A stretch of 7,822 nt of DNA from CAYUHZ01 sp964444625 (GTDB lineage Bacteria > Patescibacteriota > Patescibacteriia > Patescibacteriales > GWC2-42-12). Positions within the stretch are counted from its first letter, which is position 1, and every line of letters starts with the position of its first letter. Both the position numbers and the translations under genes were made by a program. The stretch covers positions 1 through 7,822 of the forward strand of contig CAYUHZ010000041.1 in NCBI GenBank assembly GCA_964444625.1, given 5' to 3'. Shown piece after piece: positions 6,968 to 7,822 of the stretch. Under the pieces are notes generated by a model. It was given only the letters and a program-made list of their open reading frames with translations, searched no databases and was not told the DNA's origin.

Positions 6968-7066
6968 ATATTATTATCGCCTAACTTATTCTTGGTTTTG
7001 GGCTAATCGGCTTTTTACCGAAACTTAATAAGTAATTTTCAAAAATTGCGATCGTGATTTAAAGAA

Positions 7067-7124
7067 AACGGCTATTCTCCCAATACGGCAATCAAACATT
7101 AACCATATCAAAAGAATAGCCGTT
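7067..7124 (-). terminator. G·U-rich hairpin after rpmE, probable terminator or 3' structure
   Basis: Perfect 12-bp arms (7067-7078 and 7113-7124, AACGGCTATTCT on the minus strand) enclose 34 bases. In minus-strand RNA the helix continues through four G·U pairs (7109-7112 with 7079-7082) and six further pairs (7103-7108 with 7083-7088, one G·U), about 22 pairs in all. On the plus strand those G·U pairs become A·C mismatches, so the fold favours minus-strand RNA. It begins 9 bases after the rpmE stop and the stem is followed by TTCTTT, consistent with a terminator or processing signal between rpmE and prfA. Confidence 0.65.
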
Positions 7125-7133
7125 AATAAAGCG

Positions 7134-7433
7134 CTATTTTTTCCCTTTCTTGCTTTCTTTTTTTTCAGACTTAACCTTGCTTCGGGCGGCATTTTTGATT
7201 TTTTTGCCTTTGCGGACAGCTGAGATTTCTTTTTTGGCATCAACTCTTGCTTGGAATTTCTCCACTCTTCTGGCAGTATCAACCAGTTTTTGCTTGCCAG
7301 TATAAAAAGGATGGCAAGCTGAGCATATTTCAACTTTTAATTCCGGCAAAGTTGAACCAGTAACAAAACCGTTGCCGCAGGCGCAACCGACTTTTGCTTC
7401 AGGGTAATATTTAGGATGCAGGTCTTTTTTCAT
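7134..7433 (-). CDS. rpmE: 50S ribosomal protein L31 (bL31), zinc-binding form
   Basis: 99 residues; E. coli L31 has 70. The N-terminal core is typical: MKKDLHPKYY, then CAC (Cys17, Cys19) and CSAC (Cys37, Cys40), the four zinc ligands of the Cys-containing type, followed by HPFYTGKQKLVDTARRVEKF (41-60). Residues 61-99 form a Lys/Arg/Ala/Ser-rich tail, about 35 residues, likely disordered and rRNA-binding; tails of this kind occur in several bacterial L31 proteins. The protein bridges the two ribosomal subunits. First gene of the minus-strand rpmE-prfA-prmC row. The stop is TAG, the only non-TAA stop seen here. The ATG is preceded not by a Shine-Dalgarno but by a leader able to form hairpins, which may regulate it. 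Confidence 0.95.
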   Translation of the reverse strand: MKKDLHPKYYPEAKVGCACGNGFVTGSTLPELKVEICSACHPFYTGKQKLVDTARRVEKFQARVDAKKEISAVRKGKKIKNAARSKVKSEKKESKKGKK

Positions 7434-7437
7434 CGTT

Positions 7438-7486
7438 TTAGCAAATTAACAATTAAATTAAAAAAACGCCATATCGCGTTTGCTAA
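7438..7486 (-). promoter_or_regulatory. Structured leader of rpmE (candidate autoregulatory or attenuator element)
   Basis: On the minus strand, AAACGC (7481-7476) pairs with GCGTTT (7469-7464) around a 6-base loop and runs straight into T's, like a small intrinsic terminator just before rpmE. A second pairing, TTAGCAAA (7486-7479) with TTTGCTAA (7445-7438), brings the leader start next to the ATG at 7433. The two share the bases 7479-7481, so full versions compete. Ribosomal protein L31 leaders are known in other phyla; that this one works so is inference. Confidence 0.4.
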
Positions 7487-7491
7487 TAAAA

Positions 7492-7520
7492 ATATTAACA
7501 CATATTTTTTATATTTGCAA
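7492..7520 (-). promoter_or_regulatory. Probable promoter for rpmE
   Basis: Minus strand -35 TTGCAA (7520-7515; 4 of 6), 17-base spacer, -10 TAATAT (7497-7492; 4 of 6). Transcription would start near 7485, right at the first arm of the leader hairpin. The spacing is ideal but the boxes are imperfect in an AT-rich stretch. Confidence 0.45.
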
Positions 7521-7527
7521 GGCATGT

Positions 7528-7557
7528 TTGACGGGGGAGCCGCAATTTTGATAAAAT
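7528..7557 (+). promoter_or_regulatory. Probable promoter for the small membrane protein gene
   Basis: -35 TTGACG (7528-7533; 5 of 6), 18-base spacer, -10 TAAAAT (7552-7557; 5 of 6). The predicted start near 7564 leaves a leader of about 22 bases before the ATG at 7586, matching the geometry of the rodA promoter. Confidence 0.6.
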
Positions 7558-7585
7558 AAAACCAAAAGCTATTAAGCAGATTATT

Positions 7586-7756
7586 ATGTTTGGGGAAAAT
7601 ACAAAACCAATTGCATTGTTGCTGGTGCTTGCTGTTTTAAATACTATTTTAATATTAGCCTTATATTTAAAGCAACAACAAGAATTTCATCAATATTTTG
7701 ATCAATTTGATTTTGGCGGATCGGACAAGGCTTGCCTCAAAACAAATTTGGATTAA
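7586..7756 (+). CDS. Small single-span membrane protein, function unknown
   Basis: A 56-residue reading frame from ATG (7586) to TAA (7754-7756). The start is MFGENTKPIA, then a strongly hydrophobic stretch (about residues 8-28, LLLVLAVLNT ILILALYL) and a polar end rich in Gln, Phe and Asp (KQQQEFHQYFDQFDFGG), with one Cys at 50. It looks like a one-pass membrane microprotein with a short extramembrane tail. Support for being real: a good promoter with an 18-base spacer ends about 22 bases upstream, the hydrophobic block has a clear boundary, and no other gene overlaps it. There is no Shine-Dalgarno, as for nearly all genes here. I do not recognise a family. A chance frame in AT-rich sequence cannot be excluded, since AT-rich codons favour hydrophobic residues. 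Confidence 0.55.
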   Translation: MFGENTKPIALLLVLAVLNTILILALYLKQQQEFHQYFDQFDFGGSDKACLKTNLD

Positions 7757-7773
7757 AAAAGGATTAAAAAAAC

Positions 7774-7802
7774 TTTACTAATTTTCATAATAGGCGTATA
7801 AT
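7774..7802 (+). promoter_or_regulatory. Promoter reading out of the right edge
   Basis: -35 TTTACT (7774-7779; 4 of 6), 17-base spacer, -10 TATAAT (7797-7802; perfect). A second TATAAT occurs at 7808-7813 without a matching -35. The gene served starts beyond the window. Confidence 0.55.
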
Positions 7803-7822
7803 AAAGTTATAATTACTCTTGC

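Noticed and set aside
5924..7006. Plus-strand open frames opposite prfA (5924-6199, 6203-6589, 6677-7006)
   Set aside because: They lie opposite a highly conserved gene and their translations are low-complexity Phe/Arg-rich sequence with no recognisable domain.
7067..7124. Small mobile element with 12-bp terminal inverted repeats
   Set aside because: No target duplication flanks it, and internal pairing in one RNA strand fits a hairpin better.
7025..7333. Minus-strand 102-codon frame overlapping rpmE
   Set aside because: It overlaps the certain L31 gene in another frame and its Lys-rich part is just the shifted L31 tail.
1..7822. UGA recoding, CRISPR array, tRNA or rRNA genes
   Set aside because: All conserved genes read through with the standard code, no spaced direct repeats exist, and no cloverleaf or rRNA-like stretch is visible in the spacers.

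Overview
The window looks like a piece of a Patescibacteria (Candidate Phyla Radiation) chromosome. The assignment is inferred from several weak signs. There is a DUF5671-type membrane protein at the left edge, a rodA–DUF3048–pseudopilin gene row, a PrmC with Asn-Leu-Pro-Tyr at its catalytic motif, and an L31 protein with a long lysine-rich tail. Genes are short and closely packed, and almost no start codon has a Shine-Dalgarno sequence. All genes read full length with the standard code. The visible stops are TAA, with one TAG and no TGA, so nothing suggests the UGA recoding known from Gracilibacteria and SR1.

Layout, left to right. (1) 1-801, plus: 3' part of a DUF5671-like membrane protein with a pilin-like soluble tail, ending at a perfect bidirectional hairpin terminator (821-857). 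(2) 891-1937, minus: a lone substrate-binding lipoprotein of the ABC_sub_bind family, with no permease or ATPase gene beside it. (3) 1938-2189: an AT-rich divergent spacer holding a strong promoter for the next operon, an all-A/T palindrome and one exact DnaA-box sequence. (4) 2190-4896, plus: rodA, a DUF3048 (YerB-like) anchored protein and a type IV pseudopilin, ending at a second bidirectional terminator (4911-4949) shared with the opposing gene row. (5) 7433-4958, minus: rpmE (ribosomal protein L31), prfA (release factor 1) and prmC (the methyltransferase that modifies release factors). A hairpin that pairs fully only in the minus-strand RNA lies between rpmE and prfA. (6) 7434-7822: a divergent spacer with promoters in both directions, an unlisted 56-residue membrane microprotein (7586-7756), and a promoter firing off the right edge.

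How the genes fit together. The minus-strand block is a translation module: PrmC is expected to methylate the GGQ glutamine of PrfA, made just upstream. The plus-strand block is a cell-envelope module: a SEDS peptidoglycan polymerase, an extracytoplasmic DUF3048 protein of unknown activity, and a pseudopilin. The substrate-binding lipoprotein is the most accessory-looking gene.

I found no CRISPR array, transposase, tRNA or rRNA gene. The observations most worth a second look are a four-unit heptanucleotide repeat lodged in frame inside prmC just before its catalytic motif, the G·U-dependent RNA hairpin after rpmE, and the structured leader of rpmE.
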